Shown: in pieces, positions 1 through 8,375 of the stretch
Position numbering within the stretch: position 1 is the stretch's first letter
Layout of the letters: each line of letters opens with the position of its first letter
Assembly (NCBI GenBank): GCA_944388125.1
Contig: CALXHO010000012.1
Span: 1-46,048 of the forward strand
Length of the DNA stretch: 46,048 nucleotides
Direction: 5' to 3'
Source: an uncultured Gemmiger sp.
GTDB lineage: Bacteria > Bacillota > Clostridia > Oscillospirales > Ruminococcaceae
Made by a program: the position numbers and the translations under genes
Notes under the pieces: model-generated
Databases searched by the model: none
Told to the model about the DNA's origin: nothing
What the model saw: the letters and a program-made list of their open reading frames with translations, nothing else

Positions 1-57
1 AGAATGACAACCACAAAAAAGGAATTCTTTGATCGTGGCTGCTATTTTTTTAATTCA

Positions 58-537
58 TCACTTGACATTGTGGCAAAAGACGTCCAGTCCCAGGATGTAT
101 TGCTCCAGAATCCGGCCGTAATCCAGCACGGCAGAGCTGGTGTCTTCCTCCAGCAGGCCAGCGGGCAGGCGTTGTGCGGCGTTCTGCAGGCTCTGAAGCA
201 AAACCTGGGGATTCAATGTAGGCTTCAGGATATAGTCGGAAGCTCCATTGAGCAGGGTGCGGCGTACATACTCGAATTTGTCGTAACCACTGAGCACCAG
301 AATTTCCAGTGCCGGGTAGAGTTTGTGTACCGTAGTCACAAAGTCGATCCCGTCCATCAGCGGCATGACCACGTCACAGAGTACGATATTAGGCTAAAGC
401 GATTCGATCTGCGTCAGAGCTTCCTGGCCATTGGTGGCTTCTCCCACAATATGGAATCCCTCTTCCTCCCAAGAGATCATATAACGCAGCCCCTGGCGCA
501 TGATGTACTCGTCGTCTACAATGAGAACTTTGATCAT
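58..537 (-). pseudogene. Broken two-component response regulator (YesN-type receiver domain)
   Basis: Read on the minus strand from an ATG at 537, the sequence begins MIKVLIVDDEYIMRQGL, a classic receiver start with the acidic pair near residues 9-10. It continues to CDVVMPLMDG (phospho-acceptor Asp) and LKPT (conserved Lys), so the receiver fold is complete in one frame. Codon 48 is TAG (394-396), where relatives usually have a polar residue before P-N/D-I-V; one C-to-T change in CAG would produce it. The frame then ends at 58-60, far short of the AraC-type DNA-binding domain such regulators carry. The other two minus frames also stop within the first 60 bases. YesM/YesN pairs commonly sit beside CUT1 sugar importers such as the one starting at 810. 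No histidine kinase is visible, but it could lie left of the window. A sequencing error could explain the stop codon but not the truncation. Confidence 0.75.
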
Positions 538-643
538 CCTTGTACCCTCAACTTTGTTCCGGACTGATTTTTGTACATTCTAACATTGCAAAATTGCGGT
601 TGCAAAGCCGAAACGGCGGATATTTGCCTCTGAATGTGCAAGT

Positions 644-708
644 AACAAAAATAGTGCAATTTTACAAAATAATTTCAACTGAATTTGCTGGGAACAAAAT
701 AAGTGCAA
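644..708 (+). promoter_or_regulatory. Direct repeats upstream of sugar-binding gene, candidate activator sites
   Basis: Two 16-mers match at 14 of 16 positions: AACAAAAATAGTGCAA at 644-659 and AACAAAATAAGTGCAA at 693-708, with starts 49 nt apart. They lie in an AT-rich leader between the broken response regulator and the binding-protein gene. Direct repeats are the usual site type for AraC-family activators, so these may have served the YesN-type regulator. I could not assign a convincing -35/-10 pair in this leader. Confidence 0.35.
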
Positions 709-809
709 AAACGTGTGAAGAAATTCCTAGGGGATGCCGGGGGACAGATGCTAGAATACAGCCAACAAAAAACGGCACATTGCCCACGGATTATGCAAGG
801 AGGTTCTTT

Positions 810-2150
810 ATGATGAAAAAGAAAATCGCGGCGGCGGCGCTGTCAGCTGTCATGGCCGTAAGCCTGGCCGCTTGCGGCAGCGGCGCCCAGACCTCGGCGC
901 CTGTCGCTTCCGGCGACCAGAGCGGTAACGCTGCGGCGTCTGATGGAAGCAATACCCTGACCGTATGGTGCTGGGATGCCTTCAACATTGATGCCATGAA
1001 GAAGGCGGCAGAAATCTACAACCGGGAGCACCCGGAGGTGACCATCGATATCCAGGAAACACTGGCAAAGGATATCCGCACTTTGGTGCAGACCTACGCG
1101 GTGGGTGGAGAACTGGACGCTCTGCCGGACATCTTCCTTATGGATGACCAGGTCATTGCAAAATATATCCAGAACTATCCCGAGGTTTTTGCCGACCTGA
1201 CCGACTCCGGGATCGATTTCAGCCAGTTCGCTTCCTCCAAGGTGGCCAACTCGGTAAGTAACGGCAAAAACTACGGCGTACCCTATGACAGTAACACAGT
1301 GGTGGCAGCCTACCGTACCGATTATCTGGAACAGGCAGGCTACACTGTGGAAGATCTGACGGACATCACCTGGGATCGCTTCATTGAGATCGGCAAGGAT
1401 ATCAAAGCAAAGACCGGTATGCCGATGCTCACCAATGTACAGGGCGAGCCGGATCTTTTGAATATGATCCTTCAGTCCGCCGGCATCTCGGTCTTTGATG
1501 AGAACGGCAACATTGCCCTGACCGAAAACGAAGGCCTGAAGGAAGCCGCCAAGGTATACCTGACCTTGGTGAAGGAAGGCATCCTGCAGGAGCAGACCGA
1601 CTGGTCGGGCTACCAGGGTTCCATCAACAATGGAACGGTGGTTGGCACAATCAACGGTTCCTGGATCTGCGCCACCATCATGTCTACCGACCAGCAGGAG
1701 CAAAGCGGCAACTGGGCGGTTACCGACATGCCTAAACTCAACGATTACACCGGGGCGACCAACTACTCCGCCCAGGGCGGGTCCACCTGGGCCATCTCCT
1801 CCTCCAGCAAGAACTATGACCTAGCGGTGGATTTCATGAAAACCACCTGGGCCGGCAGCACCGAGTTTTATGACAGCATCCTGCAGGACCTGGGCGCCAT
1901 CAGCACCTGGCTGCCCGCTGCGGACAGCGATGCCTACAATCAGACGTCGGACTTCTTCGGCGGCAAGGCGATCTATGCCCAGATCGTTTCCTACGGCAAG
2001 AAGATTCCGGTGGTGAACAAGGGCTTGTACTGGGCCGAGGAAAAGGAAGCGATGGGCATTGCCCTGGCCAAGGTCCTGGAGGGTTCTGCGGATCTGGACA
2101 GCGCCATTGCGGAAGCTCAGGCCACGGTGGAATTCAATATCGGTCAATAA
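810..2150 (+). CDS. Sugar ABC transporter substrate-binding lipoprotein (family 1)
   Basis: This 446-residue lipoprotein captures a sugar or oligosaccharide outside the membrane and delivers it to the two permeases encoded downstream. The start is the first ATG of MMKKK, placed 6 nt after AAGGAGG (797-803). A Lys-rich N terminus and hydrophobic stretch lead to a lipobox LAAC with lipidated Cys22, then a low-complexity Ser/Ala/Gly linker. The mature part has the family 1 binding-protein layout, beginning LTVWCWDAFN, with FLMDDQ and a Trp/Tyr-rich C-terminal half. The ligand cannot be named from sequence. A hairpin with a T-run follows the stop, which would favour more binding protein than permease. 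An upstream in-frame extension to 540 is rejected because it lacks a signal peptide and would pass through the leader. Confidence 0.9.
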   Translation: MMKKKIAAAALSAVMAVSLAACGSGAQTSAPVASGDQSGNAAASDGSNTLTVWCWDAFNIDAMKKAAEIYNREHPEVTIDIQETLAKDIRTLVQTYAVGGELDALPDIFLMDDQVIAKYIQNYPEVFADLTDSGIDFSQFASSKVANSVSNGKNYGVPYDSNTVVAAYRTDYLEQAGYTVEDLTDITWDRFIEIGKDIKAKTGMPMLTNVQGEPDLLNMILQSAGISVFDENGNIALTENEGLKEAAKVYLTLVKEGILQEQTDWSGYQGSINNGTVVGTINGSWICATIMSTDQQEQSGNWAVTDMPKLNDYTGATNYSAQGGSTWAISSSSKNYDLAVDFMKTTWAGSTEFYDSILQDLGAISTWLPAADSDAYNQTSDFFGGKAIYAQIVSYGKKIPVVNKGLYWAEEKEAMGIALAKVLEGSADLDSAIAEAQATVEFNIGQ

Positions 2151-2161
2151 TCGCTTTATGC

Positions 2162-2202
2162 AGCATCCGGCGCGCCCACCGCAAGCCGCCGGATGCTTTT
2201 TT
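2162..2202 (+). terminator. Hairpin with T-run between binding protein and permeases
   Basis: A perfect 11-bp stem (AGCATCCGGCG at 2162-2172, CGCCGGATGCT at 2187-2197) is followed by a run of T. It lies between the first and second genes of the transport operon and is probably a partial terminator that lowers permease expression relative to the binding protein. Confidence 0.75.
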
Positions 2203-2225
2203 GTAAGAAAGGAGGAACCGCTGTT

Positions 2226-3110
2226 ATGGCAAAACCAACTGCCTCGCTGCACAAAAAGCAGAGCATGATCGGCTGGGCCTTTCTGATGCCCGCCACATTG
2301 CTGATCGTTGCCATGAACTTTATCCCCATGTTGCAGGCGCTGATTCTGTCTTTCCAGTCAGGCATCGGCAACAATCTGAACTGGTCGGGGATTTCCAACT
2401 ACATCCGTCTGGCGGGAGATTCCACCTTCCGCACGGCACTCATCAACAATTTTGTGTATCTGATCATCCAGGTGCCGATCATGCTGATCCTGGCCATTAT
2501 ACTGGCCGTGCTGCTGAACAGTAAGGACCTGAAACTGAAAGGCCTGTGGCGCACCGCCATTTTTCTGCCCTGCTGCACAGCGCTGGTATCTTACTCCATC
2601 ATCTTCAAGACGCTGTTTGCCTACGACGGCTATATCAATACCATCCTGCTGAATCTGGGCCTGCTGCACGAACGGGTCAACTGGCTGGGCAACACCTCTA
2701 CGGCCAAGATCATCCTGATTCTGGCGCTGATCTGGCGCTGGACCGGCTACAACATGGTGTTCTTTCTGGCCGGGCTGCAGAACATCGACGAATCCCTCTA
2801 TGAGGCGGCCAAGATCGATGGCGCCGGGCCCGTCAAGCGGTTCTTCACCATCACGATGCCCTTGCTGCGCCCCACACTGCTCTTGACCACCATCATGTCC
2901 ATCAACGGTACGCTTCAGCTCTTTGACGAGTCGGTCAACCTCACCGCCGGCGGCCCGGCCAATTCCACTCTGACGATGTCTCATTATATCTACAAGGCTA
3001 TGTTTGAGTACAATCCGCAGTTCGGGTATGCGGCTGCCATGTCCTATGTGATTTTTATTCTGGTGGCGGTACTTTCCTTTATTCAGATGAAAGTGGGGGA
3101 TAAGCGATGA
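2226..3110 (+). CDS. Sugar ABC transporter permease, MalF/UgpA type
   Basis: This 294-residue inner-membrane permease is the first of the two channel subunits of a CUT1 importer. It has about six hydrophobic segments and the cytoplasmic EAA loop EAAKIDGAGPVKRFF, which docks the ATPase. The start MAKPTASLHKK follows AAAGGAGGAACC (about 2207-2217). The gene overlaps the next permease by 4 nt (ATGA), so the two are translationally coupled. No ATP-binding subunit is encoded in this operon. In many Firmicutes a shared MsmK-type ATPase elsewhere on the chromosome energises several CUT1 importers, which would fit here. Confidence 0.9.
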   Translation: MAKPTASLHKKQSMIGWAFLMPATLLIVAMNFIPMLQALILSFQSGIGNNLNWSGISNYIRLAGDSTFRTALINNFVYLIIQVPIMLILAIILAVLLNSKDLKLKGLWRTAIFLPCCTALVSYSIIFKTLFAYDGYINTILLNLGLLHERVNWLGNTSTAKIILILALIWRWTGYNMVFFLAGLQNIDESLYEAAKIDGAGPVKRFFTITMPLLRPTLLLTTIMSINGTLQLFDESVNLTAGGPANSTLTMSHYIYKAMFEYNPQFGYAAAMSYVIFILVAVLSFIQMKVGDKR

Positions 3111-3916
3111 AACGATTGCGCCTTGCGGTTACCTACCTGATCCTGGCTGTGGCATCCTTTTTGTCGGTTTTTCCGCTGTACTGGATGATTGCCGCTTCCA
3201 CCAACAACAGCACCGATGTGCTGGCCGGAAAGCTAACCTTCAGCACCAACCTCCTAGCCAATGTCACCAAGCTGTTTGCCCAGCAGGATGTGGGCCGGGC
3301 GTTTGCCAATTCGGTGTTCTATTCGGTGATACTCTGCGCGCTGTCTCTGGCGGTGTGCTCCATCGCCGGCTACGGCTTCGAGATTTTTCACGATAAAATC
3401 AAGGATTGCCTGATGTCGGTGCTGCTGCTGGCCATGATGGTGCCCTTTGCCGCCACCCTGATCCCCTTGTTCCGGATGTTTACCGCAGTGGGGCTGCAAA
3501 GCACTTGGCTGGCCTATGTTCTGCCCACTCTCTCTACCCCCTTCCTCATTATGCTGTTCCGGCAAAGCGCGCGGAGCTTTCCCACCGAGATCGTGGATGC
3601 TGCCCGCATTGATGGGTTGAACGAATTCGTCATCTTTGTGCGCGTATTTGTGCCTACCATGAAATCCACCTACGCGGCAGCCACGACAGTGACCTTTATG
3701 AATGCCTGGAACAGCTACCTCTGGCCCAAGGTCATTATGATGTCCGACAAATCCCAGACGATGCCGATGCTGGTGGCGAACCTTTCCTCCGGGTTCAGCA
3801 TCGACTATGGCGTGCTGATGCTGGGCGTGCTGATCTGCTCGCTGCCCACCGGCATCCTCTTCCTGATTTTGCAGAAGAACTTTGCCAACGGCGTAGTGGG
3901 CGCAGTGAAAGGATAA
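3107..3916 (+). CDS. Sugar ABC transporter permease, MalG/UgpE type
   Basis: This 269-residue membrane protein is the second channel subunit. The N terminus is a signal-anchor-like segment followed by FPLYWMIAAS, typical of MalG-type permeases. The EAA loop reads DAARIDGLNEFVIF, and there are about six membrane segments. The start codon overlaps the stop of the preceding permease (ATGA). It is 17 nt from the next gene, so all three belong to one transcript. It would pair one-to-one with the MalF-type subunit. Confidence 0.9.
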   Translation: MKRLRLAVTYLILAVASFLSVFPLYWMIAASTNNSTDVLAGKLTFSTNLLANVTKLFAQQDVGRAFANSVFYSVILCALSLAVCSIAGYGFEIFHDKIKDCLMSVLLLAMMVPFAATLIPLFRMFTAVGLQSTWLAYVLPTLSTPFLIMLFRQSARSFPTEIVDAARIDGLNEFVIFVRVFVPTMKSTYAAATTVTFMNAWNSYLWPKVIMMSDKSQTMPMLVANLSSGFSIDYGVLMLGVLICSLPTGILFLILQKNFANGVVGAVKG

Positions 3917-3933
3917 CAGAAAGGAAAACACAG

Positions 3934-5766
3934 ATGGAACGCTTTATTTTAAACGTGATCCACCGGCCCGAGATGGTGCCGGAATATGCCGAAAAGGTAA
4001 CGGGTCACGGCAAAGAAGAAAACATCAGCCGCAAGGCACTGCTCACCGAAAGCCTGGATATCTTCAAAACCCAGCAGGCCATTGCCCATAAAAACGGCAT
4101 TAAGACCACCATCCAGATGACCTATGCCAGCCTGTTCAACGACGAAGCCGTCGCACTGGCCAAGGAACATCACGAGCAGTATGGCGACGAGATCGCCCTG
4201 TCCCTGCTGGGCCTGCCCTGCAAGGAATTCCGGGAGAAATACAAGACCAAGGATTTCTGCATCTGGATGTTCTCGATGGAGGACAAGAAAGCCATCGTGA
4301 CCGATGTGTTTGAAAAATTCTTTGAGAAGTTCGGATTCTACCCCGCGTCCACCGGCAGCTATTACCTGGATGCAGACCTGATCAACTTCATCAAGGAGAA
4401 ATACCCCAGCGTCAAGTGCGCCGTGGCCACCTGCTGGGAGGAAGGCCCCAAAGCCTATCATACCTGCAACAACAGCTGGTACACCCTGTTCGACGGCGGC
4501 CCCTGGAACCCGTGGATTCCCTCCAGGCAGAACACCCACACACCGGCGTCCAACGAAGCGGAGGACAGCGGTATTGTGGCGATTCCCCATCTGTCGCGTG
4601 ATTTGTTGGCCTGTTTTGACGGAAACGGCTCCAACTTCGGTACCCATCCCCAGAATGTGCTGCGGGGCATGATCTATGATTCTGAAACCTGGGAATACCC
4701 GTATCTGTACAATCTGATTGACCAGTACCGCAGCCTGGGCAAATACAACGACGGCTACAGCTACAACATGATGTTCGTGGGGCCGGGCTGGATGAACAAG
4801 ATGGGCCGCTGGGAGGCCCCCTATGAGCTGCTGCTGAAAAGCTACGAGGACGGCATGGCCTATTACGCCAAGCTGAAAGCCGAGGGCAAGCTGGAGGATA
4901 TGACCATGGCGGAGTTCGCGGACTTCTACCGCGCAGGCCATACTTATACCCAGCCGGAATGCGCTCTGTGGCGCGATATTCTGTATGGTTCGGACAAGCA
5001 GTATTTCTGGTACGCCGACCCCTACATGCGGTGCTGCCTGGACATGAACCAGGGCGGTGCAATGATCGACCTGCGCCCCTACGTGGCCAAGCTTTACTGG
5101 CCGGTGGGCATCGGCACCCCCCATGTGCAGGATGCCAGCTACCCGTTCCTGATCCAGGCCAACTACCGGGCGGGCTATTTTACCCACTATGCCGGCGAGG
5201 GCACCATCCGCAGCTGTAAGCTTACCTACAAGGGTGAAGAGGTGGATCTGTGCCTGTGCCGCACCTGGGCCCATTTTGACAAGAAAGATCGTACTCGCGT
5301 ACTCACCTTGGACCCGGTGGAAATCCGGTTTGCCGACCTGACCATCAAACTGGAAAGTGTGTTCGAGTTTGAAGAAGGAAGCAGCGCAGTCAAGGTTACT
5401 CGCCGCATTCTGGAGAGCAGCGACCCCGCTGCCAAGGTGGAACTGAACGAATATATCACTGCCTGTTACGGAACCACTGAATATCCGGAGGACATGACTT
5501 CCGTTGTACTTGCACTGGAAAACGCCAAAGAAAAGCGCACCATTCAATATGAATATCGCTGCCGGGAGGATGAATTGGCAAACGCGGCAGCCATTGCTCT
5601 GATTCCGCCGGTTGAAACCAGAGTGACCCTCATTGCCGATGGCGAAAATACAGCATACTACAAGGAAGGTTATGCCTTCAGTCCGATGTTCACATTGGGA
5701 ACCAGGAAAGAAATTGTACAGGGAGAGGAGGTCATCACATGGCTCAAGCTGGAAAAGGCAAATTGA
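3934..5766 (+). CDS. Unrecognised 610-residue probable carbohydrate-active protein
   Basis: This is a soluble protein with no signal peptide, the last large gene of the sugar import operon. The N-terminal ~300 residues look like a (beta/alpha) barrel of the deacetylase / alpha-mannosidase sort: alternating hydrophobic strands, a run of aromatic residues (WYTLFDGGPWNPWIP) and His/Asp-containing segments. The C-terminal ~250 residues are beta-rich, like a carbohydrate-binding or sandwich domain. From memory, the architecture resembles the DUF3863/DUF3864 proteins found beside sugar transporters, but I cannot confirm this. The start has AGAAAGGAAAACACAG upstream. Its place after the permeases suggests intracellular processing of the imported sugar. 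No catalytic pair can be assigned with confidence. Confidence 0.6.
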   Translation: MERFILNVIHRPEMVPEYAEKVTGHGKEENISRKALLTESLDIFKTQQAIAHKNGIKTTIQMTYASLFNDEAVALAKEHHEQYGDEIALSLLGLPCKEFREKYKTKDFCIWMFSMEDKKAIVTDVFEKFFEKFGFYPASTGSYYLDADLINFIKEKYPSVKCAVATCWEEGPKAYHTCNNSWYTLFDGGPWNPWIPSRQNTHTPASNEAEDSGIVAIPHLSRDLLACFDGNGSNFGTHPQNVLRGMIYDSETWEYPYLYNLIDQYRSLGKYNDGYSYNMMFVGPGWMNKMGRWEAPYELLLKSYEDGMAYYAKLKAEGKLEDMTMAEFADFYRAGHTYTQPECALWRDILYGSDKQYFWYADPYMRCCLDMNQGGAMIDLRPYVAKLYWPVGIGTPHVQDASYPFLIQANYRAGYFTHYAGEGTIRSCKLTYKGEEVDLCLCRTWAHFDKKDRTRVLTLDPVEIRFADLTIKLESVFEFEEGSSAVKVTRRILESSDPAAKVELNEYITACYGTTEYPEDMTSVVLALENAKEKRTIQYEYRCREDELANAAAIALIPPVETRVTLIADGENTAYYKEGYAFSPMFTLGTRKEIVQGEEVITWLKLEKAN

Positions 5767-5954
5767 ATTTCCGGTGCCCGGCCTGCTTTATGCGAGACCT
5801 GGACATCGATATGTTCTATGACGTAGAAAAGAAGGAGTATTACTGCCTTCGCTGTTGCTACCGCGGCGGCGAAGAGGACGTACTGCAGAAAAATCAGATG
5901 GCCCGGTTCCGCTATCGGGCGATGCTCAAACGGTTTGACCGGTTCGACAGCTAA
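5739..5954 (+). CDS. Small zinc-ribbon protein, function unknown
   Basis: This 71-residue protein carries two Cys pairs, FRCPAC near residue 12 and YYCLRCC near residue 36, a spacing typical of a zinc ribbon. The C terminus is basic (RFRYRAMLKRF). The start overlaps the end of the 610-residue gene by 28 nt in another frame and is preceded by a strong GGGAGAGGAGG site (about 5720-5730), which supports real translation. The composition (many charged and aromatic residues around the Cys pairs) is protein-like rather than accidental. It could bind nucleic acid or act as a small regulator, but nothing further can be said. Confidence 0.65.
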   Translation: MAQAGKGKLNFRCPACFMRDLDIDMFYDVEKKEYYCLRCCYRGGEEDVLQKNQMARFRYRAMLKRFDRFDS

Positions 5955-6019
5955 GCGTAACAGTGCTCTGTATGACTTCATTCGTGTTTTGGTTGATGGT
6001 ATAGTTCAATCTCATGAGG

Positions 6020-6047
6020 AAAGCCCCGCCAAATGGCAGGGCTTTTC
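6020..6047 (+). terminator. Rho-independent terminator of the sugar operon
   Basis: Arms AAAGCCCCGCC (6020-6030) and GGCAGGGCTTT (6035-6045) form a stem with a short AAAT loop, followed by TT. Confidence 0.7.
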
Positions 6048-6146
6048 TCATGTCTCCTGATCATTTCTTGTCCTACGAGCCAAGGAGGGGCGCGGTCATC
6101 CATTTTATCACGCCAACTCACATCGGAATGGACTGCGCTCCATTCA

Positions 6147-6177
6147 AAACGCCCAGCCTTTTGGCTGGGCGTTTTTG
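6147..6177 (+). terminator. Second Rho-independent terminator before asnB
   Basis: A perfect 12-bp stem, AAACGCCCAGCC (6147-6158) and GGCTGGGCGTTT (6163-6174), is followed by T residues. It is symmetrical and could act in both directions. Confidence 0.8.
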
Positions 6178-6322
6178 TTATCCTCTGCGCTTTCTTCTCC
6201 GCACGTTTTGCATAATGTCCCCTTCCCTTGCATAGTATCACAACGGCCGAAACGGAATATATTGATACAGGCGCCGGTCCGAACCAAACGGCGCTTTCTA
6301 TTCTGGTTTGCGGGGTGTGCTT

Positions 6323-8167
6323 ATGTGTGGAATTGCCGGTTTTTCCAGTTTCAACCGTGATTTTCTTCAGGATGCCGAGGACTGGACGCAAGTCCTGGTA
6401 AAGATGCGGACGGCCATCGCCCACCGGGGACGGGATCAGACGGGAGAATATCTGCGCTGCCACGTGGGGCTTTCCCACACCCGGCTGTCCATCCGGGATC
6501 TGGCCGGCGGGGCACAGCCCATGCTGCGACGCCGGGGAGACCGGGAATATGGAATCGTCTACAATGGGGAGATCTACAACGCAGAGGAACTGAAACGGGA
6601 TCTCTGCCGCTGGGGTTACCGTTTTGAAACTACCTGCGACACCGAGGTGATCCTTTGCGGATACATGGAATACGGGATGGAAGTGGCCAAAAAGCTCAAC
6701 GGAATTTACGCCTTTGCCATCTGGGACAGTGAGCAGGAGCGGCTGTTTCTCTGCCGGGACCGGCTGGGGGTCAAACCGCTATTCTATACCGTAAAAGAGG
6801 ATACCCTTGTTTTCGGCTCAGAGCCAAAGGCCCTGTTTGCCCATCCGCTGGTTCATCCCGAGGCCGATCTGGACAGCTTCCGGGAAATTTTCGGCGTAGG
6901 TCCGGCCAGAACGCCCGGATGCGGTGTGTTCCGGGGACTGCGGGAGGTCAAGCCGGGCTGTATGGTGGAGTTTTCCCGGACGGGGTTCCAGGAACGCCCC
7001 TACTGGGTCCTGGAGGCCAGACCCCATACCGACAGCTACGCCCAGACGGTGGAAACCGTCTCCTGGCTGCTGCGGGACGCTGTGAAGCGGCAGCTGGTAT
7101 CCGATGTGCCGGTGTGCAGTTTTCTGTCCGGCGGGATCGATTCCAGCGTGGTGACCGCCATAGCCTCCCGGGAACTGGGGGCGGAGGGAGTCACCCTCAA
7201 CACCTTTTCCTTTGATTTCGCACACAACGATACCTGTTTTCAGTCCAATGCCTTTCAGCCCACCCGGGACCGGCCCTATGTGGATCAGGTGCTGAAACTG
7301 TATCCCCTGCACCATACCTATCTGGAGTGTGACGAGGGGACGCTGGCCGATCTGCTGGAAGATGCCGTCCGGATGAAAGACCTGCCCGGCATGACCGATG
7401 TGGATGCCTCTCTCCTCTACTTCTGCGGCCTGGTCAAGCAGCACAACAAGGTGGCGCTGACCGGCGAATGCGCCGATGAGATTTTCGGCGGCTATCCCTG
7501 GTTTTACCGGGAGGAACTGCTGCACGCCGATGGCTTCCCCTGGTCCAGCGACCTTTCCGCCAGGACCGCGCTGCTGTCGGAGGAGGCCATCCGGGAACTG
7601 GACCTGGAAGAATACACCAGGGAAAAGTATCTGTCCACCCTGGCCCGGACCCCGGTTCTTCCCGGAGAATCGAAGGATGTCCGCCGCCATCGGGAAATGA
7701 GCTTTCTCAACCTGCGGTGGTTCATGCAGACGCTGTTGGACCGCATGGACCGCACCAGCATGGCCTGGGGATTGGAAGCCCGCGTCCCCTTTGCGGACCA
7801 TCGGATCGTGGAATACGTATACAATGTGCCGTGGGAGATGAAATACGCCGACGGGATGGAAAAGAAACTGCTGCGGGACGCCTGCAGGGATCTGCTGCCG
7901 CCCCAGCTGCTGTACCGGAAAAAGAGTCCCTATCCCAAGACCTATTCTCCGGTCTACGAGGCTTTGCTGACCGAGCGGTTCCGGAAGATGCTGGCCGATC
8001 CGCAGGCACCGGTGCAGCGCTTTCTGGACAAGAAAAAGGCGGAGCGGTTCCTCGCCCAGCCCAAGGATTACGGCAAACCGTGGTTCGGTCAGCTGATGGC
8101 CGGACCTCAGATGCTGGCCTATTTCCTGCAGATCAACTACTGGATGAAGCAGTACAACATCGGGTAA
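6323..8167 (+). CDS. asnB: Asparagine synthase (glutamine-hydrolysing)
   Basis: This 614-residue cytosolic enzyme makes asparagine from aspartate, ATP and glutamine. The start at 6323 is fixed by chemistry: MCGIAGF places the nucleophile Cys at position 2 after Met removal. A TTG a few codons upstream would hide it and is rejected. The N-terminal class II glutaminase domain spans about 1-210, with AHRGRD and YNGEIYN. The synthase domain follows, with the ATP-pyrophosphatase loop SGGIDSS at 269-275. Length and order match AsnB. The gene is monocistronic between terminators. Some AsnB relatives amidate other substrates such as cell-wall peptides, but nothing here points that way. Confidence 0.93.
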   Translation: MCGIAGFSSFNRDFLQDAEDWTQVLVKMRTAIAHRGRDQTGEYLRCHVGLSHTRLSIRDLAGGAQPMLRRRGDREYGIVYNGEIYNAEELKRDLCRWGYRFETTCDTEVILCGYMEYGMEVAKKLNGIYAFAIWDSEQERLFLCRDRLGVKPLFYTVKEDTLVFGSEPKALFAHPLVHPEADLDSFREIFGVGPARTPGCGVFRGLREVKPGCMVEFSRTGFQERPYWVLEARPHTDSYAQTVETVSWLLRDAVKRQLVSDVPVCSFLSGGIDSSVVTAIASRELGAEGVTLNTFSFDFAHNDTCFQSNAFQPTRDRPYVDQVLKLYPLHHTYLECDEGTLADLLEDAVRMKDLPGMTDVDASLLYFCGLVKQHNKVALTGECADEIFGGYPWFYREELLHADGFPWSSDLSARTALLSEEAIRELDLEEYTREKYLSTLARTPVLPGESKDVRRHREMSFLNLRWFMQTLLDRMDRTSMAWGLEARVPFADHRIVEYVYNVPWEMKYADGMEKKLLRDACRDLLPPQLLYRKKSPYPKTYSPVYEALLTERFRKMLADPQAPVQRFLDKKKAERFLAQPKDYGKPWFGQLMAGPQMLAYFLQINYWMKQYNIG

Positions 8168-8206
8168 AAATACGGCAAAACTGCTTTTATATCGTCCTCT
8201 GACAGC

Positions 8207-8245
8207 ACGGAGCGCCGCGTGGGAAGCCGTGGCGCTCCGTGTTTT
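8207..8245 (+). terminator. Rho-independent terminator of asnB
   Basis: A perfect 10-bp stem, ACGGAGCGCC (8207-8216) and GGCGCTCCGT (8231-8240), is followed by GTTTT. Confidence 0.8.
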
Positions 8246-8375
8246 GTAGAGCAAAAAGTCGTGCCGCACCCCAAAGGCACCACATGGCGGCGGAAGGGTC
8301 AGCCTCCTGCTCCTTCTGCCGATGTTTCCAATTTTTCCCCTGGGAACGATCATGTGAGGGCCAGGCTTTTGCAGT

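Larger units (their letters stand above)
5955..6322 (+). other. Intergenic region with two terminators
   Basis: These 368 bases between the zinc-ribbon gene and asnB contain two Rho-independent terminator hairpins about 100 nt apart, annotated separately, and no convincing open reading frame. A possible weak promoter for asnB lies near TTGCAT (6208-6213), but its spacing to TAGTAT (6233-6238) is 19 nt. No T-box or riboswitch core was recognised. Confidence 0.5.

Noticed and set aside
843-1703. Long minus-strand open frame opposite the sugar-binding protein
   Set aside because: No ribosome site or recognisable domain; low-quality composition rich in His, Gly and Asp typical of the antisense of GC-rich genes.
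5955-6322. Possible T-box or riboswitch leader before asnB
   Set aside because: No T-box core sequence or other known riboswitch core was seen, and the hairpins are simple terminators.
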